Counted from the first letter of the stretch, positions 1 through 11,282 are shown. The stretch: 49,058 bases of DNA from Priapulus caudatus (GCF_000485595.1 NW_014577354.1:327886-376943), one strand, 5' to 3'. The notes: generated by a model from the sequence alone, not told the origin. Program-made: numbers and translations.

Positions 1-652
1 TATAAATCAAAGGAGTGTATCTAGTGTCGTTCGCTGCCACGTCGACAGTAGTTACGAAGCTGTGGTGTAGTTGCGAAGCAGAGAAGATACACGTAGTGAT
101 CTCTTAGCGGTGGACGTCGTTTCGCGCTAGTGTTTCATATCTCCGTATAGCTCAGATCTTCGATTATTCCGTGAGTATGGTAGAGAGAGTGTGGAGTGAG
201 AGAGGGGGAGAAGGAAGGAGAGAGTGAGAGAGAGAGACAGAAAGACAGAGAGTGAGAGAAAGAGAGAGAGAGCGCGAGAGAGAGAAGTTGCGCGCTAAAT
301 AAAACGCGAAACTAACGAGCGAGCGACTCGTGTTTCCCCTCCTTCAGTGATTTCAGATTGCCTAATGGAAATATTTAACGCAATTCGCGGTGATTAATAA
401 TTCATGCGCGCTACTGGGTTAACATATATTCATTAAATATATCTTGAATATATCCATCATGCAGCTCTAGAGTCGTATCGATTTAAGAAAACTAATTTGA
501 ATATCCAGTGTGTGCTTCAGTCGTCGACTTTTGAGACTCATTTACGATGAAACATTGGCGGATTCCCTCGGCGAATTAAAACCGACTATATATGGTTCAA
601 TGAGCGGATAATAATAATGTGGTAACTGATCACTCATTCTGTGTATCACTGT

Positions 653-690
653 CAGGAGTTAATGAGAAAAATTTGTCTCATTAACTCCTG
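653..690. repeat. 38-bp palindrome (one mismatch)
   Basis: CAGGAGTTAATGAGA is followed by an A/T-rich centre and the reverse complement ending CTCATTAACTCCTG. One central base breaks perfect symmetry. The counterpart at 3809-3846 is perfect. It could form a hairpin or cruciform. Confidence 0.9.
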
Positions 691-1328
691 CTGTATTTAT
701 CAAGAGCTGCTTAATAGTATAACCTGCACCCGTAGAGGATGCAATGTCGGAACTCGTGCGGTGAAAACCATGATTTTCTTCCTCGCTTCCCACATCGGAC
801 CGTACTAACGAACCATTACCTTTAGCATTAGCAAAAATTTTAAAATGCGCACAAATCCTTTTCCATTCGTTATCGTTCACGCCCCGGGAGTGCAGGGATA
901 ATAATGTGGAAGCCGATGTACGCACGCGTGCAATTCCACATGGATATACGTGTAGAATTATAACCCGATTCCACGACAAGCCTCCAACATCCCAGCATCG
1001 CCATAAGCTTTAGCCTTCCTACAGTATCCCGCGCTCATGAGGCCCTAGCTGCCTCCGCCATGGTGACCTCATTCGTAGCTTTACCAGATTTAGTAGCAGG
1101 CTATAGCAGTGTGTTTATGAGAGCAACGCAACTGATGTCTCCAACCTCAGCTCTCTCTACAGCGAGCGTGATGGCCTGCTTACGTAAGCAAACAAAATTC
1201 AAATAAGAGCGTTGTCGAAAACGATCGGAAGAAGTTAGCGGTGGGGAAGGGGGGGGGGAGTTACGAGGAGGATAGGTGAAGAAAAACTTGGGACTATAGG
1301 AATAAGTTGCTAATATATATATATATAT

Positions 1329-1577
<249 letters not shown>

Positions 1578-1600
1578 TATATATATGAAGTGATATATCG

Positions 1601-2462
1601 AATATAGGTTAGTTATAATCACGATAATAATTATATTATGCTGATTCCTAACAGCCAGTAAGTATGGCATCGCTCGTAAGGGGGTAAATATTTCTGACTT
1701 AGGGAAAACTCACTGAAAGAGTATACAAGTCTCATGCCCTAGATACATTACTAGTACCGTCGTACAGAATACTGTGACCTAGTCAGACGTCGTGTCGGGT
1801 CGGAAAACTTGCGCGTGCACACTAACGGGTTGTCATCATACACTGTATCCTGTCTCCGTCACGCTTCCACTTACACCACATCGTAAATTTAATACGCCCC
1901 ACCACACGGAGACCCAGTAACGAGCACGAGAGCTTTTTACTGCGAGTTTCTTCTAGCCGAACATAGATGGCGCTGCGTGAACTCGTGCAGACGATCGCTG
2001 GGTGCGCGCGCGCGGGCCGGCGGGCGTTGCTCAGCTGCGGCCGAAAATGAGGAAACTCGAGACGCCGCTGCTATCTGGCGTACGGCGAGGGCGCGGTGAT
2101 GTTTTCTGCTTTCCTGAGAAACAGCCGCAGCCGCTGCTGCTGCTGATGTGGCGGCGTGTCAGAAATAGATGCGGGCGGGGATTCTCGGACTCGAACCTAA
2201 AGTTCACGTAACACGATTGAAAAATGTGAACATTTAAACCGAATTCGTTTGATATCGGACCTCGCGTGCTAGAACGGGGAAACACGCAACAACGGTTTCG
2301 CTTTCGATATGCGTAATAGGCCTGCAAGGCGCTACCTTCCACATCTCTTCTTTGCCCGCCACACTACAGTAAATAATATATATAATAATAGTTGTTGTCA
2401 TTGTCGCATAAACTATATAAGACGTTCCCAGCAACAGCTTAATTCCATGCATTATTGACCGT
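1601..2462. other. Intergenic DNA, no gene seen
   Basis: No splice-consistent or protein-like frame was found. A GC-rich patch (about 1990-2160) gives overlapping short frames on both strands with arginine- and serine-rich products, which look like composition artefacts. Confidence 0.5.
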
Positions 2463-2509
2463 CGTGTGTGTGTGCGTGTGTGTGCTTGTGTGTGTGCGTG
2501 TGTGGGCGT

Positions 2510-2561
<52 letters not shown>

Positions 2562-2838
2562 TGCGCGTGCGCGTGTGTGTGTGTGTGCGTGTGTGCGTGT
2601 GTGTTGTGTATGTGTTGTGTGTGGGGGGTGTCTGTGTGTGTGTGTGTGTGCTGTGGTGTGGTGTGTGTTTGTGTGTGTGTGTGTGTGTGATGTGCTGTGT
2701 GTAGCTGCGCGCGTGTGTGTGAGTGTGTGTGCGTGTCCGTGTTGCGCGTGCGTGTGTGTTGCGTGCGTGCGTGCGTGCGGTGTCTGCTGCGTGTGTGAAC
2801 TATATCGTGTGCGGTAGGTTATGTGTGTGCAGAGATGC

Positions 2839-2874
<36 letters not shown>

Positions 2875-2975
2875 CTGTGTATGGGCACGTGCGTGGCGTG
2901 CGCGTACATGCGTGTGTGGTGTGTTGTATGTGTATGTTCGTGCGTGTGGTGCGTGTGCGCGCGGGAGTTAACCTG
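2463..2975. repeat. GT-rich array with embedded GA run
   Basis: About 500 bases of degenerate (GT)n with GCGT and GTGC variants, interrupted by (GA)n at about 2838-2873. All frames in it encode Cys-Val or Thr-His runs and are not genes. Confidence 0.95.
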
Positions 2976-3140
2976 TTACTAGTTATTGTAACGCATGCTG
3001 GGCCCGCGTCCGTGCTCCGTCAAGAAGATGACTTCCCAAACCGCCCCTGCAGTGCACGCCCTGTTCTATACACAGACCAATTACCACCAACCACGCACCG
3101 CTTCCCCACGGCTACAGCCAAAGCTTGCCCGGGTAACGAA

Positions 3141-4582
3141 TATAAATCAAAGAGTGTATCTAGTGTCGTTCGCTGCGCACGTCGACAGTAGTATCGAAGC
3201 TGTGGTGTAGTTGCGAAAGGGAGAAGATACACGTGAGATTCTCTTAGCGGTGGACGTCGTGTCGCGCTAGTGTTATCATATCTCCGTATAGCTCAGATCT
3301 TCGATTATTCCGTGAGTATGGTAGAGCGAGTGTGGAGTGAGAGAGGGGAGAAGGAGGGAGAGAGGAGAGAGAGAGACAGAAAGAACAGAGAGTGAGAGAA
3401 CGAGAGAAGAGAGAGAGAGACGCGAGAGAAGAGAAGAGAAGTCTGCGCGCATAAATAAAACGCGAAACTAACGAGCGAGCGACTCGTGTTTCACCTCCTT
3501 GTTGATTTCAGATTGCCTAAATGGAATATTTAACGCAATTCGCGGTCAATTAACATTTCATGCCGCTACTGGGTAACATATTCATCAAATATATCTTGAA
3601 TATATCTATCATGGCAGCTCTAGAATCGTATCGATTTAAGAAAACAAATTTGAATATCCGAGTGTGTGCTTCAGTCGTCGACTTTTGAGACTCTTTACGA
3701 TGAAACACTGTGCGAATTCCTCGGCGATATTAAAACCGACTATATATGTTCAATGAGCGGATAATAATAATGTGGTAACTGATCACGTCATTCTGTGTAT
3801 ACCACTGTCAGGAGTTAATGAGACAAATTTGTCTCATTAACTCCTGCTGTATTTATCAAGAGCTGCTTAATAGTAAACCTGCACCCGTAGAGGATGCAAT
3901 GTCGGAAACTCGTGCGATGAAAACCATGGTTTTCTCCTCGCTTCCCTCATCGGACCGCACTAACGAACCGATTACTTTAGCTTAGCAAAAATTTTAAAAT
4001 GCGCACAAATCCTTTTCCATTCGTTATCGTTCACGCCCCGGAGCGCAGGGATAATAATGTGGAAGCCGATGTACGCACGCGTGCAATTCCACATGGATAC
4101 GTATAGAATTATAACCCGATTCCACGACAAGCCTCCAACATCCCAGCATCGCCATAAGCTTTAGCCTTCCTAAGTATCCCGCGCTCATGAGGCCCTAGCT
4201 GCCTCCGCCATGGTGACCTCATTCGTAGCTTTACCAGCTTTAGTACAGGCTTAGCAGTGTGTTTATGAGAGCAACGCAACTGATGTCTCCAACCTCAGCT
4301 CTCTCTACAGCGAGCGTGATGGCCTGCTTACGTAAGCAAAACAAAATTCAAATAAGAGCGTTGTCGAAAACGATCGAAGAAGTTAGCGGTGGGAAGAGGA
4401 GGGGGGGGGAGTTACGGGGAGGATAGTGTAGAGAAAAACTTGGGACTATAGGAATAAGTTGCTAATATATATATATTATATCTTGACGAGATGTCACACG
4501 ATTCAAAGAAAGACGTATATATATATATTATTAGACGAAGGTCACACGATTCAAGAAAGACGATTATATATATGTGTGTGTG

Positions 4583-4620
<38 letters not shown>

Positions 4621-4640
4621 TGTTGTGTGATGTGTGTGGT
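3141..4640. repeat. Large repeat unit, copy B
   Basis: Second copy of the 1-1600 unit. It starts at the same bases as window position 1 (TATAAATCAA) and ends in the same TA/GT microsatellite. Differences from copy A are mostly single-base gains and losses scattered evenly. It is either a real tandem repeat or a second haplotype left in the assembly. Confidence 0.85.
3809..3846. repeat. Perfect 38-bp palindrome
   Basis: The 19-base arm CAGGAGTTAATGAGACAAA is followed directly by its exact reverse complement, with no spacer. It is the copy-B counterpart of 653-690. Confidence 0.97.
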
Positions 4641-4744
4641 GGTGTAGCGAAACACCATGGTGCGGGGGCCGTGTGTGTGGGTGGGTGTACGCGTATGTGT
4701 GTGTGCGTGTATACGCTACTATACCCCAACTATTCGGCTGAAAC

Positions 4745-5065
4745 AAGTGCCTGGCACTGTGACCTGTATGGTACCCCAGGGAAGCTACTAGCCAAGCGAA
4801 TCCACGCCCAGTAGTGTTGCCCCCACACACGCTCCGATGTGTCTATTCAGTGCTGACCCACACAGCTCGATATTGTCCCAACGTTCTCTTGCCTCCCCCC
4901 CGTCATTGATATGTCAAGCATGATGTCGCTGGTACTGTGACCTGTGTCGTGCACTGCATTAGGGCTCATATCGGGAAGCTAGCGTAGGGAAACCACGCCC
5001 AGTACTGTTGACCCACACACCTCTTGTCTCAACGTTAGTCATTCATGAGGTCGCTGCATGGTACT
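4745..5065. repeat. Diverged tandem repeat of about 180 bp
   Basis: The string GTACTGTGACCTGTG-like, then GGGAAGCTA, then CCACGCCCAGTA, then CCCACACAC, recurs at about 4755-4850 and 4932-5025. A third partial start lies near 5058. It lies upstream of the IGFBP-Kazal-Ig gene. No function is seen. Confidence 0.65.
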
Positions 5066-5235
5066 GTGACTTCTCATCACCGTTATCACTCACGTTACAG
5101 GCCAGTAGCATCTTAGTGATAAGCCTGTAGAACGCATAAAGGTTTGTGTAAAATGATTTGTGCCATGTAGAGGTGGTTCAGGCCTCTGATGCATGCATGT
5201 CATTTCTACCATATCGTTATATACTGCGTCTATTC

Positions 5236-5576
5236 GTGTAAAGTATGAAGGTTCTGATGCTAGCAGTGGTATGTGGCGTTCCTGACTTCCCTTCGGCACC
5301 GTTATCCTACCATGTTGCAATTAATGTTGTTCTTACAGTTGAAATATGAAGTGGGTGATGCTAGCAATGGTCTGCAATGCTCCTGACTTCCCTTCTGCAA
5401 CGTTATCCTGCCATGTTCCAATGTTGTTCTCTCAGTTGAAACGTGAAGTAGCTGGATAAAAAAAAAATCAAAGTGGACTGTATCATTCCTGACTCCCATA
5501 TGTTCCAATGTTGTTCTCCATACTCCACGACTCCCACAACCCTGCGATGTTGCAATGTCGGTTTTTCAGGTAAATC
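5236..5576 (+). repeat. Decayed tandem copies of the exon-1 start
   Basis: Three copies of the segment around the real start codon at 5577 lie just upstream. Copy 1 (ATG at 5245) reads MKVLMLAVVCG, copy 2 (ATG at 5346) reads MKWVMLAMVCN, and copy 3 (about 5443) has ATG changed to GTG and the Trp codon changed to a stop. Spacing is about 100 bases between the first three and 134 to the real exon. Copies 2 and 3 keep a pyrimidine-rich tract and AG (TTCTTACAG, TTCTCTCAG) before the start, like the real exon (GTTTTTCAG). None continues into the cysteine-rich coding part, so they are exon-start remnants, not alternative genes. Confidence 0.85.
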
Positions 5577-5794
5577 ATGAAGTGGCTAATGCTAGCAATG
5601 GTCTGCGCCGCCGTCGGCACGGCGCTGTCGCGTGACTGCGGTCCGTGCGACGAGCAGAAGTGTCGCGTGCCGCGAGACTGCGAGGCGGGGCTCGTGAAGG
5701 ACGCGTGCGACTGTTGCTACGTGTGCGCGATGCGAGAGGGTCAGCCATGCGACGACGAGTACAAGTGCGGCGACGACCTCGCCTGTCGCTACAG
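5577..5794 (+). CDS. IGFBP-Kazal-Ig secreted protein, exon 1 (signal peptide and IGFBP N-terminal domain)
   Basis: First coding exon of an IGFBP7/KAZALD1-type protein. Known family members are secreted, and some bind IGF/insulin-like peptides or act in the extracellular matrix. The ATG opens a hydrophobic signal peptide (MKWLMLAMVCAAVGTALS), then an IGFBP N-terminal domain with the CGPC start, the ACDCCYVC core and 11 cysteines in the spacing of vertebrate IGFBP7. A splice acceptor (GTTTTTCAG) 7 bases before the ATG implies an upstream 5'-UTR exon. The donor is CAG|GTGAGA after 5794, leaving two bases of an Arg codon that exon 2 completes in frame. Exons 1-4 give 236 codons, and the usual family length is 250-300. 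Ligand binding is inferred from the family only. Confidence 0.93.
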
Positions 5795-5801
5795 GTGAGA
5801 T

Positions 5802-5817
5802 CGACGACGATGACGAC

Positions 5818-5886
<69 letters not shown>

Positions 5887-6020
5887 AACGACGAGGAGGA
5901 CGACGACGAGGACGACAAGGCCGACGACGACGACGACGACGAAGACGACTATGATGACGACGACAACGACGACGACGAAGACGACAACGACGACGATGAC
6001 GACGATGACGACGACGATAC
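5802..6020. repeat. GAY trinucleotide array at the start of intron 1
   Basis: (GATGAC)n followed by (GAC)n begins about 8 bases after the exon-1 donor. It would encode poly-Asp if read through, but the donor itself carries a TGA stop in the exon frame. Confidence 0.95.
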
Positions 6021-6410
6021 CCGTCCGTCACGACTATTATTTTTTTTAAACGCGTCGTAGCTGCGTCCTGATTAACACACGTCCGTCACGGCTATTATTT
6101 TTTTAAACGCGTCGTAGCTGCGTCCTGATTAACACACGTCCGTCACGGCTATTATAAAAACCCACTGTCGTTGCTCGTACTAATGAACGCCCGTCCGTCA
6201 CGGCTATTATAAAAACCCGACATCGTCGCTGCGTCCTGATCAACACCCGTTCGTCACGGCTTTTATAAATACCCCGCGTAGTAGCTACGTCCTGATCAAC
6301 GCCCGTCCGTCACGGCTATTATAAAAACCCGACGTCGTAGCTACGTCCTGATCAACGCCCGTCCGTCATGGCTATTATAAAAACCCCGCGTCGTAGCCGC
6401 TGTGTACCTG
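6020..6410. repeat. 56-bp minisatellite in intron 1, about 7 copies
   Basis: The unit runs CGTCCGTCACGGCTATTATA, then AAAACCC, then CGTCGTAGCTGCGTCCTGAT and CAACGCC. It repeats from about 6021 to 6405. The first two copies have a longer T-run and a different middle, so two subfamilies are present. Confidence 0.9.
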
Positions 6411-6639
6411 CTGGCTGTCGCTGCGGGGCAGCACCAGCGAGAATTCGTGACATCAGCTCGATCATAGTCACACAGGCGATGGGTGCTTTACCGCTGGCGA
6501 CGTTTACAAATGCAAAATTAAGCGACGGAAATTATATATACCTCGCCTATTGTGGAGGGGGATGGTGGGAGGGATTGAGATGTCGAACGGTCGCGTAATA
6601 ACTGTCGGGGTTGCTTACAACGATGTAGTCCGTGTTTAT

Positions 6640-6930
6640 TTAATTATTTTATTTGTTTGTTGATTAATTTATTATTTGATAAATTGATTATTTCATTTTT
6701 TTATTTATTTTATTTATTTTATTTATTTTATTTATTTTATTTACTTGTCCATTTATTTATGTATCTATCTATCCATCTATATGTATGCATTCGTGTGGGG
6801 AGGACTACCCGGCAGAGGAGGCCAAGTAGACCGTTTATATATTTACTTATTTATTTATTTGTTTATTTATTTATTTATTTACTTATCCATTTATTTATGT
6901 ATGTATCTATCTACCCATCTATGCTTCCGT
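6640..6930. repeat. TTTA-rich tract holding a decayed copy of the exon-2 start
   Basis: Two tandem segments of TTTA/ATCT repeats (about 6653-6798 and 6840-6938). The first ends in a near-copy of the exon-2 acceptor and start (about 6785-6834), offset 140 bases from the real one. Its acceptor AG is GG, and the codon for Gln is TAG. Confidence 0.85.
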
Positions 6931-6938
6931 TCGTGCAG

Positions 6939-7108
6939 GGAGGACTACCCAGCGGAGGAAGCTAAGCAGACAGTCTGCTTCTGTAAACACGAGGAGGTGC
7001 TGTGCGGGGAGAACGGCAAGACGTACAAGAACCTGTGCGAGCTGATGGAGGAATCCTACCGCAACCACGAGAAAGTGAAGATCGCCAAGAGAGGCCCGTG
7101 CGCGACAG
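6939..7108 (+). CDS. IGFBP-Kazal-Ig protein, exon 2 (Kazal domain)
   Basis: The acceptor is TTCGTGCAG|GG. The first base completes the split Arg codon, then EDYPAEEAKQTVCFC leads into a Kazal/follistatin-like domain: C-F-C, VLCGENGKTYKNLCEL, and a final GPC. The CGxxGxTYxNxC signature and the GPC end are clear. The domain sits between IGFBP and Ig domains exactly as in IGFBP7 and KAZALD1. The donor is ACAG|GTGAGT after 7108, leaving one base of a codon (phase 1). Protease inhibition is not implied: in this family the Kazal-like fold usually has no known inhibitory role. Confidence 0.93.
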
Positions 7109-7110
7109 GT

Positions 7111-7455
7111 GAGTAAAAGGGACGCGGGATGGAAGGAAGGGAGTGTCGTAAGAGGAAAAGGAAAAGGAGGAAGTGTCCCAGGAGGGAAGGAAGGAAGTGT
7201 CGCGGGAAGAAAAAGGAAGAAGTGTCCCAGGAGGGAAGGAAGGAAATGTCGCGGGAAGAAAAAGGAAGAAGTGTCCCAGGAAGAAAGGAAGGAAGAATGT
7301 GTCGCGAGAGGAAAAGGAGGGAGTGTCGCAGAAGGAAAGGGAGAAAGTGTCGCGGGAGGGAAGGGAGAGAGTGTATCTGGAGGGAAGGCAGGGAGTGTCC
7401 AGGGAGGAAGGGAGAGGGTGTCGTGGGAGAGAAGGGAGGGAGCGCGGTAGGTGAT
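7111..7455. repeat. Purine-rich minisatellite at the start of intron 2
   Basis: A unit of about 27 bases (two-unit period about 54), built on GGAAGGAAGTGTC(G/C)C and GGGAGGAAAAAGGA, repeats immediately after the exon-2 donor. Long frames on both strands (GRKCRGKKKEE and its antisense) are repeat translations. Confidence 0.9.
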
Positions 7456-8225
7456 TGGGTATACACGTACGCAGCGGTACGCTCGTACGCACACGAACAC
7501 GCGAACGCTCAAGCTCATGTACGCATGTGCACGTACGCGTACGCACGCTCACATGCACGTATGCGAGATGCATGCACGCACGCTCGCATGCATGCACGCG
7601 CGCAGGGAAGCGTTTTCGCATTAATGTCCTGACGTAAATAATGAAGACATATATATATGAGACCGATAGACATTGTGAACAATTCATTTAAAACCCCACA
7701 AAGCGAGCGATAGACCATGACAATATTTCACTGTTTATTGAGACGCTTGATTGTCTGAGAAACGCGAGCTTTAATTAGTTGCCGGCGTGAAAGAGGTAAT
7801 TTTATTGTTTGAGAAAGAGAAGACTTTGTCATGTAGGCATTATGAGCTGACAAGGGAATTACAGTGTATTATATTGTGTCAAACAAGGCGTTTGCTAACT
7901 GGACAGATGCTTGATTGTGCGAGAAACGTTAGGACTCGCTGTCTGTGTGCGTGAGTGCGTGTATGCGTGAACGCGTGTGTGTGCGCGCATGCGTGGCGTG
8001 CGGGCGTGCGTGCATGTGTGCATATGTCTCTACGTGGTATCGGGAGCGGGGATGATGTCCATCTGATGGAATCCCTCCCTCCCTCCCTTCCGTCCCTCTC
8101 TCTTCCTACCCTTGATAGAATCCCCCCTCTCTCCCTCCCTCCCTCTCTCCCTCCCGTCCCTCCTACCTTCCTCTCTCTTCCTCTCTCCCGTTGTTGGAAT
8201 CCCTCTATCCCTCCTTCCCGCTTCA
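7456..8225. repeat. ACGC/GTGC-rich tracts and CCCT-rich tract in intron 2
   Basis: Alternating ACGC/CATGC DNA lies at about 7465-7605 and GTGCGTG DNA at about 7945-8025. TCCCTCC repeats lie at about 8066-8220. The stretch between (7610-7940) shows nothing recognisable. Confidence 0.8.
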
Positions 8226-9530
8226 GTAAGTGATTTACTGCTGTAATTGCTTGCGTTCGCTGGCAACCGCACGCAGCGGTACATCCGTACATCACGCGTG
8301 CCGACGACACCGACCGACGTCAACAGAAGGCGTCGCAGCATTCGTTATTTACGACGTAGCTCGACTAACCGACGAAAGATGCGTCCGCGCGAAAGGCGAA
8401 TCTAGAGCGATACCGCAACTCGTGCTGTCGCTTGTGTGGATCACAGAGATAAATAATTACTAACGTGGTTATAACTACCCCCGCGGTTCTACGTTCGTTA
8501 CTCACTCGTGCGGTAGTTTCATGCTAGCGGGCGGTCCGGTTTTAGGTTTGTGCCGGCGCTACGTTTATGGTTATTCTACTTACGTGTTAATCCGCGCCAG
8601 CAGTTTTGTGTGCATCCGCTGTCGTTCCGAATAAAGCAATATTTTACACCTGTTTTAACACAGGTCGCAGCTTTTGATGGTTGTATAATAATGTAAGGTA
8701 CTGTACGAATTAGATAATTTCGAATTGAGTGGTGAACTTACAAACAATCCGTCTAACTAACTACCTATTGTTCATAAGACACCATGTACCTTAACTGACC
8801 ATTTGGGTGTGTTTCGCGTAGTTTAGAGGCAATAAAAGTCGATGCCGCTTGGATAGCTCGTCTGGTCCGGTGTCCGTAGCGAGTGGAGTGAATTATATTA
8901 CTCCACCTTATGTAATAGCAACTATCTTTAGTTAGCCGCACGCTGACTAGGAAATAGCCTACTACTACTGTATTATCATAAAGTATATGAGCGGCAAGGT
9001 CATTGTCCCAGTTCGAAAAGATAGCCGCGGGAAACGGCAACTCTGCATTGTCGTTATAGTACACGCAACTCTCATTGTTCTATCTGATAATGAGTGGATT
9101 TGCATGAAAAATACAATATGGCTGCTGAAGGACGACAGTCAGGATATGAAGGATAAAGGATCAGTATGAATTGGCGTAGATGCAGCCCCAAGCGGCCATA
9201 ACCTCGAAAGTCTATGCGCGGGCCATGTGTGCGGCAGATGGTGTTCTGGTTTACAACTTCCATCGCAACGAAGGTTTCTGGGGGAGTTGCTGTCTAGAGA
9301 TGTTGCAAAAAGAATATCACTAAGATATCATCGCCATTGCTGGCTCGTTTGACGAAATTGTAAACACTATTATTGCTTCAAATTCTTGCTTTTAATTCTT
9401 GCTTCAAAATGCTATATTAGTGATCGAATTAGTAAAACTGAAAACAACTTGCCGAGAGTCTTTGGCGTTAAAATAGGGTACCATAAATACGAAATATATT
9501 ACAAGACTAAATTACGTACTGTGAAGACTC
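8226..9530. other. Intron 2 interior, no feature recognised
   Basis: Ordinary-looking mixed sequence. Short frames on both strands (for example 8765-9064 minus and 8987-9169 plus) lack known motifs and splice support. Confidence 0.5.
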
Positions 9531-10047
9531 TCAAGTTAAGATACTGCAATATTATAAAACCAGTTTAATTTGACGTTTTGTCCACATACGATGGGATAAT
9601 AAGATACATGTGATGGTATATTTCCCAGTATCATGGGATTTATAGAAAAGGGCGACATATAATATGAAATACGACCATGAGAGATATCCGCGAACACTAA
9701 CAATAGTTTTACGAGTTTAATTCTGCACATGAAAGTGATTTACTTTTGAAAACACTGTCGATTCGAATCAAACAGTTTCACATAAGTACTTGAGTTAAGA
9801 TACTGCAATATTATAAAACCAGTTTAATTTGACGTTTTGTCCACATACGATGGGATAATAAGATACATGTGATGGTATATTTCCCAGTATCATGGGATTT
9901 ATAGAAAAGGGCGACATATAATATGAAATACGACCATGAGAGATATCCGCGAACACTAACAATAGCTTTACGAGTTTAATTCTGCACATGAAAGAGATTT
10001 ACTTTTGAAAACACTGTCGATTCGAATCAAACAGTTTCGCATAAGTA
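9530..10047. repeat. Tandem pair of a 259-bp unit in intron 2
   Basis: The segment from about 9532 to 9788 is repeated at 9791-10047 with only a few substitutions and an exact offset of 259, so the duplication is recent. It lies about 170 bases before exon 3. The identical 64-codon minus-strand frames in the two units have no recognisable content. Confidence 0.95.
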
Positions 10048-10216
10048 CTTGAGAATTCCACCGACGAACGCATTCGTGCCGAGTTAAGGCAATTTGCGCA
10101 TTCACTCTTTCAGTTCAGCAGCATTAGCTCTAACGTTGATCAGGATAAAATGGTCGACATTCTGAAAAAACAATGTCACGTTACATTAATGAAATCTGCT
10201 CGGCTTTTCCCTTCAG

Positions 10217-10360
10217 CTCCATGGATCGCCACGCCACCTACCGACGTATTGGATCTCAGCGGAGATGACATCATCCTGACGTGTGAGGCCATGGGTTACC
10301 CGATTCCTCTTGTAGAGTGGAGCTTCACCAGCGCGAGTGGAGAAGTCGTCTACTTGCCAA
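10217..10360 (+). CDS. IGFBP-Kazal-Ig protein, exon 3 (first half of Ig domain)
   Basis: The acceptor is TTTTCCCTTCAG|CT. With the single base left by exon 2 it gives Ala, then PWIATPPTDVLDLSGDD, then ILTCEAMGYPIPLVEW, which carries the first Ig cysteine and the invariant Trp of an I-set Ig domain. The donor is CCAA|GTACGT after 10360, phase 1. The half-domain exon split and phase match exon 4. Confidence 0.92.
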
Positions 10361-10429
10361 GTACGTAAAAACTGTAGTGTAGGGCCTTGATGCTAGAATG
10401 GTGGTGGAGGCGGCAGGGCTGCTGCTGTT

Positions 10430-10570
10430 TATGATGATGATGATGTTGATGATGATGACAATGATGCTGAAGATGATGTCAATGATGATGATGATGATGA
10501 TGATGATGTTGATAAGAATGATGATGATAATGATGACGACGACGTCGTCAACGATAATGATGATGATGAC

Positions 10571-10615
<45 letters not shown>

Positions 10616-10660
10616 AATGATGACAACTGTTACGACGACGACGACGACGACGACAACGAT
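10430..10660. repeat. GAT/GAC trinucleotide array in intron 3
   Basis: (GAT)n with GAC interruptions fills most of the intron of about 340 bases between the two Ig exons and ends about 40 bases before exon 4. Poly-Met, poly-Ile and poly-Ser frames are artefacts. Confidence 0.95.
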
Positions 10661-10698
10661 GATGATTTCATACTCGTCAAACTCTCTGCCTCTTTCAG

Positions 10699-10875
10699 AG
10701 GATGACGACCACATCGCCGTGCAGGCGCGCGGGGGACCTGAGCAGTTCGAGGTCACCTCGTGGGTGCAGATCCATGGTGTGCGTGCGAGCGACGAGGGAA
10801 CCTACGCTTGCCATGCCCAGAACGAGCTCGGTACCGCCGAGGCAGCGGCCAGGGTTAGACTGTCCCACAGGAACG
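10699..10875 (+). CDS. IGFBP-Kazal-Ig protein, exon 4 (second half of Ig domain)
   Basis: The acceptor is TCTTTCAG|AG, which completes a Lys codon. The product begins KDDDHIAVQARGGPEQFEV and continues to the Ig signature DEGTYACHAQNELG (the D-x-G-x-Y-x-C pattern with the second Ig cysteine), then the last strand (AEAAARVRLSHRN). The donor is AACG|GTGAGT after 10875, phase 1, so at least one more coding exon must follow. Confidence 0.92.
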
Positions 10876-10919
10876 GTGAGTGTGCCGTAGATTCTATTAT
10901 TCTATTCTATTATTCTATT

Positions 10920-11059
10920 AGTCTACTCTCTCTCCCTCTCTGTCTCTCTCTCGCCCTTCTCTCTATCTCTCCCTCTGTCTCCCTCTTCTCTCTTTCTCTC
11001 TCCCTCTCCCTCTCTCTCCCTCTTCCTCTCCCTCCCCCTTCTCACTCCTTCTCTGTCTC

Positions 11060-11115
<56 letters not shown>

Positions 11116-11275
11116 CTCTCTCTCCCTTTCTCTCTCTCCCTCCTCTCTCTCTCCCTCTCTCTCCCCCTCTCCCTTTCTCTCTCTCTCCCCTCTCTCTTCC
11201 TCTTTCTCCCCTCCGCCGCTACCTCTCCTCCCTCTCTCTCTGACTCCCGCTCTCTCATTCTCTCTCTCTTTGTGT
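10920..11275. repeat. CT-rich tract
   Basis: About 350 bases of (CT)n and (CTCCC)n. It ends at the acceptor of the proposed last exon and would serve as a very strong polypyrimidine tract. Confidence 0.95.
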
Positions 11276-11282
11276 CTGCTAG

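Noticed and set aside
659-979. 106-codon minus-strand frame
   Set aside because: It has no ATG (starts at TTG), its stop lies in the palindrome, no domain is visible, and the frame is broken by indels in copy B of the repeat.
5645-6049. Plus-strand frame with Arg-rich start and poly-Thr/Met run
   Set aside because: It overlaps exon 1 in the wrong frame and runs into the GAY array in the intron.
7109-7632. Lys/Arg/Gly-rich repeat proteins in intron 2 on both strands
   Set aside because: They are translations of a purine-rich minisatellite and lie wholly between exons 2 and 3.
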